DNA of 64,000 bases from Nitrospira sp. (GCA_005116895.1 SWDO01000017.1:45605-109604), one strand, 5' to 3'. Shown: positions 21,511 through 31,568, counted from the stretch's first letter. Numbers and translations: made by a program. Notes: generated from the letters alone by a model not told the origin.

Positions 21511-21791
21511 CTGTCGTCCCTCCAGTACTTCGCGATCTTGCTTGTCTGATAAGCCGTCACTACTTCTGCCGGCGTACGATCGACATCCACGAAGACCCGA
21601 ACGAGGACTGTCTTTCCAGGATGTGCGGAGACGACCTTTGATTGAAGCACAAACCTCCCCGGACGAACCTCAAATCGCTGTTCCGGTGCTGAAAGTATGG
21701 CATGGATGGTAGCCTCACTCAAGCTGCGCCTGGATAGTTCCCACTGGGCATGAGGCGTCAGGATATAGTCCGTGATGGGCGTAGGTTCCAT
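21507..21791 (-). CDS. DUF4258 domain-containing protein (toxin-like)
   Basis: LTPHAQWELSRRSLSEATIHAILSAPEQ; overlaps the DUF2283 gene by 4 bp. Confidence 0.8.
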   Translation of the reverse strand: MEPTPITDYILTPHAQWELSRRSLSEATIHAILSAPEQRFEVRPGRFVLQSKVVSAHPGKTVLVRVFVDVDRTPAEVVTAYQTSKIAKYWRDDR

Positions 21792-22108
21792 GAGCGTGCT
21801 TCAGGTTGCGGGAGCAGGATACACTGAGTTAGAGCAATTGGGAAGATTTGGAGGAGGGAGTCAGCGGGTGATGTTGGATCGTGAATGACGCATGGCCGGG
21901 AGAACCGGTTTGATCTGGTGAACAAATAGGAATGGGCTACTATTCACTTGCGTTCTTATCTGCCCGCCCCATACACACTGCCTCCTATGCCACGGATTCC
22001 ACGTAGGCACATCGGTCGTACGCAGTACTCTACTTTAGGATCAGGCACGAATTCGGACAAGGAAATCAGAAGAATAGTGCGAGTGTGAATGACAAGGCGC
22101 GGTGCCTG

Positions 22109-23089
22109 TTAGTGAAAGGAGAAAGGAACCGGCGCAAAGGTGACGACAAACACAACAAAGGCAATCCAGCCCACAATGGTCCGATTACGACCCAACGGAA
22201 CGTGAGGATCGATGACAGGGGGATGGCCGAGCCCCCAGAGCCCTGCCATGAACGCCCAGAGAAACCAGCCAGGCCAACCGATAAATCCCAACACCAATAA
22301 GATAGGGAGAAAGACCATCGCCATCGTCCGTTGCCTTCTTCCCCAGAGGGCATAAGCCACATGCCCGCCATCGAGCTGGCCGATCGGAAGGAGATTCAAC
22401 GACGTCACGAAGAGACCAAACCAGGCGGCGAAGCCGATGGGATGCAACACCACGTCTGCCTCCGGCGGGAGCGGCCCGATGATCACCCAGGCCATGAACT
22501 GTAGCAGCAACGGCTCGCCGAGTTGCAATCCAAACGTGCCGGTTCGATCCACGACTGTGGACAGATTCAGTCCCACGATCAATGCCACGACGGCAACCAC
22601 GAAGCCCGCCAAGGGACCGGCGACGCCGATGTCGAACAGTGCACGACGGCTCAGAATTGGACCGCGCATGCGGATGATGGCACCGAATGTCCCAATGAAA
22701 TGCGGCGGTCCAGGAATGAACAGCGGCAAGGAGGCGGGAACTCGGTGGATCTTGGATAACAGATAATGACCCAACTCGTGCGTGGTGAGAATAAACAGCA
22801 GTGCACCGGCAAAGGGGATTCCACGCCAGAGCGTCTCCGGAGAGCTCAAGAGAAAATTGAGAGGCCCGCGTACCGGGCCGTGGTAGGCTTGGTACGCTCC
22901 AGCCCACAACGTCGTAAAGACCGTCAGGAGAAAGAGAACGATCGGTAATGCCCACTTGGAAAAAAACGACGGCTCTCCCTCATCATCGGTCTCCGTCGCA
23001 TCAATGATTTCTGGAGCCGACTCTTCCCTGGCATCAAGAACAGGCGTGTTCTCAAGATCTCGATGTTCATGCCGTCCCGATCCATCCAT
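22109..23089 (-). CDS. site-2 protease family (M50) membrane metalloprotease
   Basis: TTHELGHYLLSK (HExxH), NLLPIGQLDGGHV. Confidence 0.9.
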   Translation of the reverse strand: MDGSGRHEHRDLENTPVLDAREESAPEIIDATETDDEGEPSFFSKWALPIVLFLLTVFTTLWAGAYQAYHGPVRGPLNFLLSSPETLWRGIPFAGALLFILTTHELGHYLLSKIHRVPASLPLFIPGPPHFIGTFGAIIRMRGPILSRRALFDIGVAGPLAGFVVAVVALIVGLNLSTVVDRTGTFGLQLGEPLLLQFMAWVIIGPLPPEADVVLHPIGFAAWFGLFVTSLNLLPIGQLDGGHVAYALWGRRQRTMAMVFLPILLVLGFIGWPGWFLWAFMAGLWGLGHPPVIDPHVPLGRNRTIVGWIAFVVFVVTFAPVPFSFH

Positions 23090-23101
23090 GTCATCCCTAC
23101 T

Positions 23102-23944
23102 CTACTGAATCGTCGTAAACGGATTATGATCGAGTTCTTCCTCAACGGTTGTGGCAGGTCCATGGCCTGGCAGGAGGCGATAGTCAGGAGAGAGCGTCAG
23201 CAGACGGTTGCGAACCGAATCGATATGAGCCGCATACAGCTCCTTGGGATTGGACCGACCGATCGATCCGGCAAAGAGGGTATCCCCGACGAAACAGACT
23301 GGAAGTTGTGCGTCATCCAGCCGATAACAGATGCCGCCAGGTGTATGGCCAGGTGTCGTCACACAATACACCGTGCGGCGTCCGACGTTGATCGACAATC
23401 CATCTGCCGGCACCACCAGAAGCTCCGTCCGTGGCCGCCAGCTCAACAGGCCCACATCCTCCGGCCCAAGATAGACCGGGACTTCATGACGGCTGAGAAT
23501 CTGCTCGATTCCATCCGCATGGTCTGCATGGCCATGCGTCAGACAAATACCCACCAGGCGCAAGCTGCGTCGTCGAAGCACATCAAGCATCGCATGGGCG
23601 TTATAGGCCGTATCCACCAACAACGCTTCACCTTCATCATGCACGATATACCCTTGCACGCCATACCCACTGATGGAGCCCTGCACCATCTCTACCCAGG
23701 GCGGTGTCCGTTGCGCCACCGGCTCCCACTTATCAATGGCAATTTGCTCCAGCGGCTCAGCCCGCAAGCCCAACGCCTTGGCCAGTGCGCGCACCTCCGC
23801 ATGGTCTCGCGGCTGATCGCCACGTTCCAGCGCCGTAATATCCCCGCCGGGCAGCCCCGTCATTCGGGCCACGTCGCCGACCGACAACCCTTGTCCGGTC
23901 CGCGCTTTCTTGAGGATGTCGCAAAAGTCGTCTTCAAGGGGCAT
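23102..23944 (-). CDS. HTH (XRE)-MBL-fold hydrolase fusion
   Basis: N-terminal HTH LSVGDVARMTGLPGGDITALERG; MBL motif THGHADHADG. Confidence 0.88.
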   Translation of the reverse strand: MPLEDDFCDILKKARTGQGLSVGDVARMTGLPGGDITALERGDQPRDHAEVRALAKALGLRAEPLEQIAIDKWEPVAQRTPPWVEMVQGSISGYGVQGYIVHDEGEALLVDTAYNAHAMLDVLRRRSLRLVGICLTHGHADHADGIEQILSRHEVPVYLGPEDVGLLSWRPRTELLVVPADGLSINVGRRTVYCVTTPGHTPGGICYRLDDAQLPVCFVGDTLFAGSIGRSNPKELYAAHIDSVRNRLLTLSPDYRLLPGHGPATTVEEELDHNPFTTIQ

Positions 23945-24204
23945 ACGCGAGCCTTATCCGATCAGCGGCCAAAATTAGGTTTGCCGAAACTACCAAACCC
24001 TTCATTCAGTAATTCCCCCTGTCGACAAATCCGATAAAGAGTACCATGACTCTATCACTTCAGTGAAACACCCACCGCCCCGGTGCTCATACGCTTCACA
24101 GTACCGCGCCATGAGGCTGACGATCAAGGTTATGAAAACGATATGATAGGGCTTTCTCACAACCTCGCATTGACACCCTACACTGTTATGGTATCTACTG
24201 CCAT

Positions 24205-24498
24205 ATGCCGAAGGCGAAGCTGGTCCTTCACACAAGATATGTGGACGAACAGGGAGGGCTGGTGGAAATGAAAGCCTATGACGTTCCGAGGAACCTGACA
24301 ACTCCTCACGGATTCAAATATTCCCTGGTTTACATACGCAACGGAGAGCGACTGGTCGGATATGACAATCACGAACACAAGGGTGATCATCGGCACTCTC
24401 GCGCCGCCACATCACCGTATACCTTCACGACTATCGGACGGTTAATTGAGGACTTTCGCCGGGATGTCGAAGCTATAAGAAAGGAGTTAGAACGATGA
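24205..24498 (+). CDS. TumE/DUF6516-like toxin family protein
   Basis: DFRRDVEAIRKEL tail and H-rich GYDNHEHKGDHRH core; paired with an HTH gene. Confidence 0.7.
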   Translation: MPKAKLVLHTRYVDEQGGLVEMKAYDVPRNLTTPHGFKYSLVYIRNGERLVGYDNHEHKGDHRHSRAATSPYTFTTIGRLIEDFRRDVEAIRKELER

Positions 24499-24869
24499 AA
24501 GTCAAACGTCTCAAAGTGGGTGTGCGCTCATTAGAGGAAGGCCTGCAAGAGTTCGGTGCCACGCTGAAGGCGGTCCAGTCCGGCAAGACCATTCCCAAAC
24601 GAACGGGGGTCTATTTCATCAGCGTAGAAGCGATGCGCCAAGTGTTGACGCCGTCGCGCTTGACCCTTTTACATTGCATCCGCACTCGTCGGCCTCGCTC
24701 TATTGCCGCGCTGGCCAAGCTGATCCGCAGGGATTTTAAGAACGTGCATGCCGATCTGAAACTCTTGGCCGACCTCGGCCTGGTGCAACTAGAACCGGGC
24801 GCGCATCTGAGGGACTCTGTCACCCCAACCGTTCCCTACGAACGAATTCAGTTCGAGATCGCGGTGTGA
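24495..24869 (+). CDS. HTH antitoxin-like regulator (TumA-like)
   Basis: winged-helix core SIAALAKLIRRDFKNVHADLKLLADLGLVQLE; 4-bp overlap with the toxin-like gene. Confidence 0.75.
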   Translation: MKVKRLKVGVRSLEEGLQEFGATLKAVQSGKTIPKRTGVYFISVEAMRQVLTPSRLTLLHCIRTRRPRSIAALAKLIRRDFKNVHADLKLLADLGLVQLEPGAHLRDSVTPTVPYERIQFEIAV

Positions 24870-24894
24870 AAGAGAAGAGAGTTCGTACATACAT

Positions 24895-25356
24895 TCATTT
24901 CCAAGAACCACCAGCTTCTTGAAGTAGCGACCAGAAAGCATCAGCATCGTAAAACGACTTATGGTGCCCCAGTGTGGATTTCTTGATCTTTAGATTTTCT
25001 CCCGTGGCATCAGAAGACCAGGAGGGCACGGAATTTCGCACATCTTCTGGTGTGTAGAAATATCCAGATTCATGATGATTATCCAGGAGAATCAGCACCC
25101 ACTTGTCTCCGTAAGTATGTTTCAACTTTTCAAAAATGGGCTTTCTTGCTCCCCACCACTCAACAGAACTTTCAGGAGCATATAGACCAAAGTCACCTTC
25201 GCCAATACCCAGTTTCCTGAGCAAGGGTGCCGACTCACGCTCAGTTGTTCGCCGATGCATATGAAGAACTTTGGTCGACCTATCACGATCAACATCGAAA
25301 CGCTTCTCGATCATTTCGACGAACCTGCCGAATACTGTTTCAGGGTCTATGGCCAT
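24895..25356 (-). CDS. hypothetical protein
   Basis: 153 aa ORF. Confidence 0.55.
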   Translation of the reverse strand: MAIDPETVFGRFVEMIEKRFDVDRDRSTKVLHMHRRTTERESAPLLRKLGIGEGDFGLYAPESSVEWWGARKPIFEKLKHTYGDKWVLILLDNHHESGYFYTPEDVRNSVPSWSSDATGENLKIKKSTLGHHKSFYDADAFWSLLQEAGGSWK

Positions 25357-25360
25357 ACCA

Positions 25361-26833
25361 TCACCCTTCAGGACTGAGCGCGATTTCTTTCACGTCTCCA
25401 AATGTCGAAAGGGCCTTCGGCAACGCCTCGCCTGATCCGACCGCCACGATCTTCAATCGATCCGGGCGCAAATGTTTCTTGGCCGCCGCTAAGACATCCG
25501 CTTTCGTCAGCTGCACGACCTTGCTGCGCAGTTGTTGCAGAAAATTCTTCGGCAATCCATCGTACTCTAACTCAACCAACCGGCTGACGATCGCCGACGG
25601 ACTGGAAAATGAAAACACGAACGAATTCACGTACGCTTCCTTCGCCTCCGCCAGCTCGGCATCGGTCACCGGCTCGGCGCGGATGCGTTCGATATTCGCC
25701 ACGAACCGCTCAATCACTTCCTGTGTGGAGGTCAACTTGGTTTCCGCCCGCATCAGCCAGACACCTTGGTCATGCATCCCCGTATTGAGACGGCTACCGA
25801 CGGAATAGGCCAACCCCCGTTTCGTTCGCACATCGTTGAAGAGGCGGCTACGAAACGAACTCCCGCCCAAAATATCGTTCGCGATGGCCAACGCCACGTA
25901 ATCAGGATCATTCTCCTTGATCGAAAGATGTCCCACCCGGAGATGGGTCTGCGAGGTCTCTTTCCCGACGAACCGGACAACCGGCCTGGACAGTTCCGCC
26001 TCCGAAACATCGACGATCCTCAACTCCGGCACCGTTCCCTGTTTCCAATTTCCGAATACTGTGCGGAGAGAGGCCACCATCTCATCTCTCTTAAAATCAC
26101 CGGTCACACCGAGGATCATCCCGTTCGGGTGAATTGTGTTGTGATGGAAGGTGACGAGATCGTCCCTCGTAATGCGTGTGATCGAATCCAGCGAGCTCTC
26201 TCGGGCACTCGGATGAGCAGCCCCATAGAGCATCTTGGCAAATTCACGGCCGACGATGGACCCGGGATTATCCTGACGGCGGCGGATCCCCTCGATCGCC
26301 TGCAGCTTGACTAATTCGACACGGGCGGGATCGAACGCCGGGGTCCGAATGAGCCCGGCGAAGATCTCCAACCCCCGATTCACATCTTTGCTCAGGACAT
26401 CGAGAGACGCCGACCCTGATTGCCGCCCGATCCCGATACTCACATCAGCCGCAAATTGCTCCAGTTCGGCATCAACCTGCTCAGCGGAAAGACCACCACC
26501 GCCACCGGTCCGCATCACCGCCCCGGTCATGCCAGCGAGCCCGATCTTATCGGTTGGATCAAGCCAACTCCCTGTTCGCATCGTCGCCGTGATCGACACC
26601 AATGGCAATTCATGGTCTTCCAGCAAATAGAGGACCATGCCGTTGTCCAGCACGACCCGTTCGGGTTCCGGTGGTGAAAATTCCACAGGCTTAAACACCA
26701 TGGTTCTTGGATCACCGAGTGAGAGTTCCCCCGCACACACCGTGGTGACTGACGCCAGCAGCATGGCTACGCCAACCAAGCCGGCGATTCCACCTCCCCT
26801 CACCCCTACTCCCTTATCCCTCATCGTCCTCAT
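25361..26833 (-). CDS. M16 family peptidase (non-catalytic-type partner)
   Basis: M16 fold; signal peptide; lacks HxxEH; paired with the upstream M16 gene. Confidence 0.88.
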   Translation of the reverse strand: MRTMRDKGVGVRGGGIAGLVGVAMLLASVTTVCAGELSLGDPRTMVFKPVEFSPPEPERVVLDNGMVLYLLEDHELPLVSITATMRTGSWLDPTDKIGLAGMTGAVMRTGGGGGLSAEQVDAELEQFAADVSIGIGRQSGSASLDVLSKDVNRGLEIFAGLIRTPAFDPARVELVKLQAIEGIRRRQDNPGSIVGREFAKMLYGAAHPSARESSLDSITRITRDDLVTFHHNTIHPNGMILGVTGDFKRDEMVASLRTVFGNWKQGTVPELRIVDVSEAELSRPVVRFVGKETSQTHLRVGHLSIKENDPDYVALAIANDILGGSSFRSRLFNDVRTKRGLAYSVGSRLNTGMHDQGVWLMRAETKLTSTQEVIERFVANIERIRAEPVTDAELAEAKEAYVNSFVFSFSSPSAIVSRLVELEYDGLPKNFLQQLRSKVVQLTKADVLAAAKKHLRPDRLKIVAVGSGEALPKALSTFGDVKEIALSPEG

Positions 26834-28449
26834 GGTCTCACCTCACCGGCTGGTACTCCAGCAACGGCCTTCTCAGTCAGTTTCTTCACTAAGACCGCCA
26901 CGGTACGGTTTGATTTTGTAAAGTACTGCGTCGCCACTCGCTGCACATCAGCCGCCGTGACCTTGGCAACCTTGTCACGTGATGTCACGATGTAGCGCCA
27001 ACCGCCTGCCACCGCCTGATATAAGGATAGTTGAGCAGCCAGACCACTATTCGATCGCAGGCCTCGGACAAGATCGGCATCCAGATTATTGAGCACCTTT
27101 TCCAATTCCTGAGGGGAAACCGGCTCTCGCTTCAGCCGTTCCAACTCCTCGTAGATCGCGGTTTCGACTTCCGCTGTCGTATGAGGGGCTAAGGGTGTCG
27201 CTGTGACGACGAAGAGATTCGGCGCCCGCACCCCCGGATGACTGGCATCCGAGCCGACTGAGACGGCCAGCCGCTTCTCCCGTACCAGCTTGTGATGCAA
27301 GCGAGACGTCAGTCCATCGCTCAGTACCGCGTCGATCACGTCAAACACATCGTCATCTGAATTCCCCAAGGTTGGCTTGTGGTACCCAATCACGATAGCC
27401 GGCTCGGCATCAAACTCCACGTCAACTCGCCGCTCGCCTCGCTGCTCCGGTTCGATCGTCACCAACGGCGGCGTCGGCGGTGCGGCAGGAATTTTCCCGA
27501 ACGTCTGCTCGATCAACGCGATGGTTTCTTGCGGATTGATATCACCGACCAACGCAATCGTGGCACGATTGGGACCATAGTGTGTCTTGAAGAAGGCTTC
27601 CGTAGCGGCGGGTGTCAACGACAGGATATCCGATCCCCATCCGATGGTGGGAACCCCATAGCCATGAGCGCGAAACGCGGCCGACGTGAAGGTCTCAAAC
27701 AACAGACCGTTCGGACTGTCTTCGTTCCGCAGACGCCGTTCTTCCATCACGACACCGCGTTCCTTATAGAACTCGCGCAACACAGGGTTGGCCATTCGGT
27801 CTGATTCAATCGCCGCCCATAAGGGCAACCGATTGGACGGCAGACTAATCATATACCGCGTCACATCCTTGCCCGTCGATGCATTCAGTCCGACACCGCC
27901 ATGCCGCTGATACAACAACGCCATTTCATTCCCGACCACGTAGCGCGAGGCCTGCGTCTGTAGCTCAACGAGGCGATTCTGGAGCGATGCAATCGCGGCA
28001 CGCTCTTCAGCCGTTGCACCACTCCCTTTAGTGGCCAGATCACGCTGACGTTGGTCGAGCTCGGTCCCGACGAGCGCGAGTTGGTTCAAAATCGGTTGTT
28101 CGTTCTCATAGCTTGTCGTGCCGACGACACGCGTGCCTTTAAAGGCCATATGCTCATAGAGATGCGCGAGTCCGGTTTGGCCGACCTGCTCATCGATCCC
28201 ACCCACTGCGAAGGTGATGTTGATGGAGACGACAGGCGTCTGATGTCGTTCGACCATGAGCACGGTCAGCCCATTTGCCAGCCGATGCTCGATCACCCGT
28301 TCGGCGAGACTCGGCATCGCTGCCGACAGCGCATTGACGTTGAAGACGAGACTGAGGGCCATGACAAGAGAACAGATCGTGAAGCGTGAAGCGTGAAGCT
28401 TCGTTCGTGGCTCACCCGCAAGTTTCAAGTTCCATGTTTCTCGTTTCAT
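26830..28449 (-). CDS. M16 family zinc peptidase
   Basis: HLYEHMAFKGT zinc motif; start placed at MKRETWNLKL or later because the longer ORF overlaps the HAD gene and repeat DNA. Confidence 0.85.
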   Translation of the reverse strand: MKRETWNLKLAGEPRTKLHASRFTICSLVMALSLVFNVNALSAAMPSLAERVIEHRLANGLTVLMVERHQTPVVSINITFAVGGIDEQVGQTGLAHLYEHMAFKGTRVVGTTSYENEQPILNQLALVGTELDQRQRDLATKGSGATAEERAAIASLQNRLVELQTQASRYVVGNEMALLYQRHGGVGLNASTGKDVTRYMISLPSNRLPLWAAIESDRMANPVLREFYKERGVVMEERRLRNEDSPNGLLFETFTSAAFRAHGYGVPTIGWGSDILSLTPAATEAFFKTHYGPNRATIALVGDINPQETIALIEQTFGKIPAAPPTPPLVTIEPEQRGERRVDVEFDAEPAIVIGYHKPTLGNSDDDVFDVIDAVLSDGLTSRLHHKLVREKRLAVSVGSDASHPGVRAPNLFVVTATPLAPHTTAEVETAIYEELERLKREPVSPQELEKVLNNLDADLVRGLRSNSGLAAQLSLYQAVAGGWRYIVTSRDKVAKVTAADVQRVATQYFTKSNRTVAVLVKKLTEKAVAGVPAGEVRP

Positions 28450-28515
28450 GTTTGAGGTTCCTCTAGTAACTTGAAACCTGAAACTTGCAACATGAAACTC
28501 TTGAGCGGGATACGC
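28377..28515. repeat. dispersed inverted-repeat element, copy A
   Basis: imperfect hairpin AAGTTTCAAGTT..GTTTCATGTTT / AACTTGAAACCTGAAACTTGCAACATGAAAC flanked by CGTGAAGCGTGAAGC and ACGCTTCACG. Confidence 0.7.
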
Positions 28516-28544
28516 TTCACGAGAGACGAACCACGGTTGAGTGG

Positions 28545-29192
28545 TCATATAAAAATCTCCATGAGTTGTTCTGGCTTTTCGATGAACCAATCGGGCTGAC
28601 ACGCTGCCATCTTCTCTCGATTCCCCATGCCATACCCAACGGCACACACACGAATACCGGCGTTATGTCCTCCGTTGATATCATTCGTGCTGTCCCCGAC
28701 AAGGATCGTCCGCTCTTTCGGCGCGCCTACTTTTTCCATGATGTGCAATAACATCCCTGGTTCCGGTTTGAGCCCAAACCCGTTGTCCCCACCGACCATG
28801 TACAGGAAATGCTGCGGACCCAACCCATTCAGAATCACACGGGTGTATTCGATCGACTTGTTGGTCGCAATCACTTTGTCTTTGTGGGAAAAATGTTGCA
28901 GCATCGGCTCAATACCTGAGTAGAAGCGTGTCCGGTCCAGACAATGTTCGAGATAATGGCCTCGAAAGACTTTGAGCGCTTCTTCGAATCTGGTCTGATT
29001 GCCCTCCCCGACTGCCAGACGCAGCAACCGTTTGACGCCATCGCCGACAAAACCGAAAATTTCCTCAATGGGGCGTTCGGGTAATCCCAGCTCAGCAAGG
29101 GTCAAGTTAACGGATTGCGCAATATCCCACTTCGACTCGATCAGTGTACCGTCCAAATCGAAAATCATCAAATCCACAGGGGTCTTAGCCAT
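28545..29192 (-). CDS. HAD family hydrolase, phosphoglycolate phosphatase-like
   Basis: DLDGTLIESKWD, VGDSTNDINGG. Confidence 0.88.
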   Translation of the reverse strand: MAKTPVDLMIFDLDGTLIESKWDIAQSVNLTLAELGLPERPIEEIFGFVGDGVKRLLRLAVGEGNQTRFEEALKVFRGHYLEHCLDRTRFYSGIEPMLQHFSHKDKVIATNKSIEYTRVILNGLGPQHFLYMVGGDNGFGLKPEPGMLLHIMEKVGAPKERTILVGDSTNDINGGHNAGIRVCAVGYGMGNREKMAACQPDWFIEKPEQLMEIFI

Positions 29193-29782
29193 TACTTCGC
29201 CTTTCGCAATGAGTCAATGAGGGCAGCGAGCACGATCCGCTGTGTTGTATCCTGTTCATGGGCCTCCGCCTCTCGCGCGAAATTCATCATCCGTTTTAGT
29301 CCGACGTGAGGAGGGATGACCGGCGCAATGATGCGCCAGTAATTCCCCACCACCTTCACGTGAAAACGAACCTCTTCCGTCGTGTCCTCAGGAACGAAGG
29401 TGGCGGTTTCTAGGTAGACCGCCCCGCGCACATGAAAGGTGACCGGAATGATCACTTCCAGATTGTTGAGAATCTCCCATTTTCGATAGTCCTCCGGGAC
29501 GATTGTGTCCTGGATGATGACGACACGGCCCCATGCCGGCTCTTCTTTCCAATCGATATAGGGGATCACGGTGTCGAAGGACGGCGCGTCTAAACGAGCC
29601 CCCTTCTGGTCCAAGAGCACATACCGCTTCACGACTTCCACCGGAGACCGCCGCATCGAACCGCTCGGGCTCAGTTGTGCGTTCGAAGGGACGGCCAGAG
29701 CGAGGATGGCCAGAGCAACCAGGGAGTGGATGAGGCGCTTGGGTAAAGAATACACGCGTCTAACCGGATGGATCTCACACAC
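29192..29782 (-). CDS. exported hypothetical protein
   Basis: signal peptide LVALAILALAVPSNA. Confidence 0.6.
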   Translation of the reverse strand: MCEIHPVRRVYSLPKRLIHSLVALAILALAVPSNAQLSPSGSMRRSPVEVVKRYVLLDQKGARLDAPSFDTVIPYIDWKEEPAWGRVVIIQDTIVPEDYRKWEILNNLEVIIPVTFHVRGAVYLETATFVPEDTTEEVRFHVKVVGNYWRIIAPVIPPHVGLKRMMNFAREAEAHEQDTTQRIVLAALIDSLRKAK

Positions 29783-29916
29783 AGCGGACAGGTTTCACAC
29801 GATGCCCCAAGAACATATATCACATCCCTCTTTCTTGAGAGGTTCACTTCCGCCGCCTCATTCTAGCAAACGGGACGAGAGACATCCAGGTAACGAGATG
29901 ATGGTGCCTGCCTTGT

Positions 29917-30417
29917 TTGACCTTCTTGAAAAGAGAATGCTACGGTCGAGCTTCCGTTCAACATCTTGCCAAGGAAGAAGCGCCTGTGTTCACCCCTCGA
30001 TGGAGACAAGTGCGGCTCATCGGTCTTCTTCTCAGCCTGCTGTGCACGATCAATCTGGTGTCCTCGGTCTCAATCGCCGCTGCCGACCTCAACGACGAAC
30101 TTCTGAATACGAATCCCATCCTCAGCGCGCCGAGTCACATCGAGCACCCGTCCTCGCTCACCCCACCGCCCCAGAAGGTCTATGACCTGCTCACACAGCT
30201 CAAGAAGCGAGACGGGATGCCGCTGCCAGGCTACGTCGGAGGGCGTGACTTCCAAAATCGAGAACGACGTCTTCCACGAGGCTCCTATCGGGAGTATGAT
30301 GTGAATCCCAAGAGACGAGGCCGCGGTCGCGATGCCGAACGCATCGTCATCGAACGGCGAACCGGGAAAGCCTATTACACCGGAGATCACTACCGAACCT
30401 TTGTTCCTCTGAACTGA
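29917..30417 (+). CDS. secreted ribonuclease N1/T1 (barnase-type) domain protein
   Basis: PLPGYVGGRDFQNRERRLP..YREYDVNP...RIVIERRTGKAYYTGDHYRTF matches the barnase/RNase N1 core. Confidence 0.85.
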   Translation: MTFLKRECYGRASVQHLAKEEAPVFTPRWRQVRLIGLLLSLLCTINLVSSVSIAAADLNDELLNTNPILSAPSHIEHPSSLTPPPQKVYDLLTQLKKRDGMPLPGYVGGRDFQNRERRLPRGSYREYDVNPKRRGRGRDAERIVIERRTGKAYYTGDHYRTFVPLN

Positions 30418-30444
30418 CGAACGTCCAAACCGACAGAGAGATCT

Positions 30445-30993
30445 ATGGCGGGAACCTCTACCTTACACACTCATCTTTGCAATGCCACACCTCCCTGGTC
30501 GGCGCTTCTCGTCGTCCCTCGAGGAACCTCAGCCTCGGCCCTGGTGAAAACACCGCCAGGCTTTGCCGTGCGTACCATCCAGGGAAAGAAATGCCGAACT
30601 CCATCGACTCTCTTCGGTGAGTTTGCACGAGCACTGGATTTCCCGGATTATTTCGGACACAACTGGGACGCATTGGAGGAGTGTCTGGCCGATTTCGACT
30701 GGCTTCCCGCTAAAGGGTACATCTTGCTCATTCACGATGCCGACGCTGTGCTTCCCGAGGATGAAGAAGAGTACGAAACGGTACTGGAAATCCTCAGCGA
30801 CGCTGGCGAAGCCTGGAGCAAGGGACAAACGGCTGAAGGTCGGCGCGCCCCATTCCATGTGTGTTTGGCGGTGACGGAACAGAACAAATCGAAACGGACA
30901 CACTGGCACTTGAAAGAGTTCTCCCCTACCGAGTCAACAACACCCAAGACGAAACCCAACCTCAAACGTGCGCCGAAGCGGTCTAAAAAGTAA
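30445..30993 (+). CDS. barstar family RNase inhibitor
   Basis: FGEFARALDFPDYFGHNWDALEECLADF barstar motif. Confidence 0.88.
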   Translation: MAGTSTLHTHLCNATPPWSALLVVPRGTSASALVKTPPGFAVRTIQGKKCRTPSTLFGEFARALDFPDYFGHNWDALEECLADFDWLPAKGYILLIHDADAVLPEDEEEYETVLEILSDAGEAWSKGQTAEGRRAPFHVCLAVTEQNKSKRTHWHLKEFSPTESTTPKTKPNLKRAPKRSKK

Positions 30994-31038
30994 CACGTTC
31001 GACGACGAGCTGGGGTAGACCACACCGGCGAGAAGAAA

Positions 31039-31314
31039 CTACCCGCGAGTCTTTTGAGCCAAGCCCCTTAACCCAACACATAACCGCACAACCGATCGCA
31101 CCGCCCGGCGAATATGGGAAGGATGCTCCTTCGGCATGTCGATGGATGCGCCAGGGAGACCTGTGCTCCGTTGACAAGCGGTCCATCGAGCTCGCACCAC
31201 CTGCAGATGCTCCAGGCAGATACTATGCGTCTCTCGACGGTCTCCAAGGGGAGCCTTTTCTCCGACGAATCCTGCCAGACCTTCCCTGCGGCACCATGAG
31301 CAGATGACTTGCAT
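31039..31314 (-). CDS. small conserved CxxC protein
   Basis: MQVICSWCRREGLAGFVGEKAPLGDRRETHSICLEH. Confidence 0.55.
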   Translation of the reverse strand: MQVICSWCRREGLAGFVGEKAPLGDRRETHSICLEHLQVVRARWTACQRSTGLPGASIDMPKEHPSHIRRAVRSVVRLCVGLRGLAQKTRG

Positions 31315-31568
31315 ATTCGTCTCGCTTTTCTGACTAACCAAATATTCCAGCAAGAATCGCGCCGTCACGCCAAAACAGAAACCAGGACGAAAACAAGCGA
31401 GAACCTGAACTTCCATTCAATTCTCAGAGTCTGTTGCTGTATCTGTATCGATAGATACAGTATCGCTTCCGACATTTTTTGACCGCGCACAGCGCTCCTC
31501 CGAACAGGTCGCACAATGATGGGTTTCTTGACCGGCTCTCACCCTGCATGATAGGGTGCGCCGCCATT

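Noticed and set aside
31437-31460. CTGTATC..GATACAG dyad as another full sigma-54 upstream site
   Set aside because: Only 24 nt long and no GG-N10-GC promoter at the expected distance was verified; kept only as a weak note.
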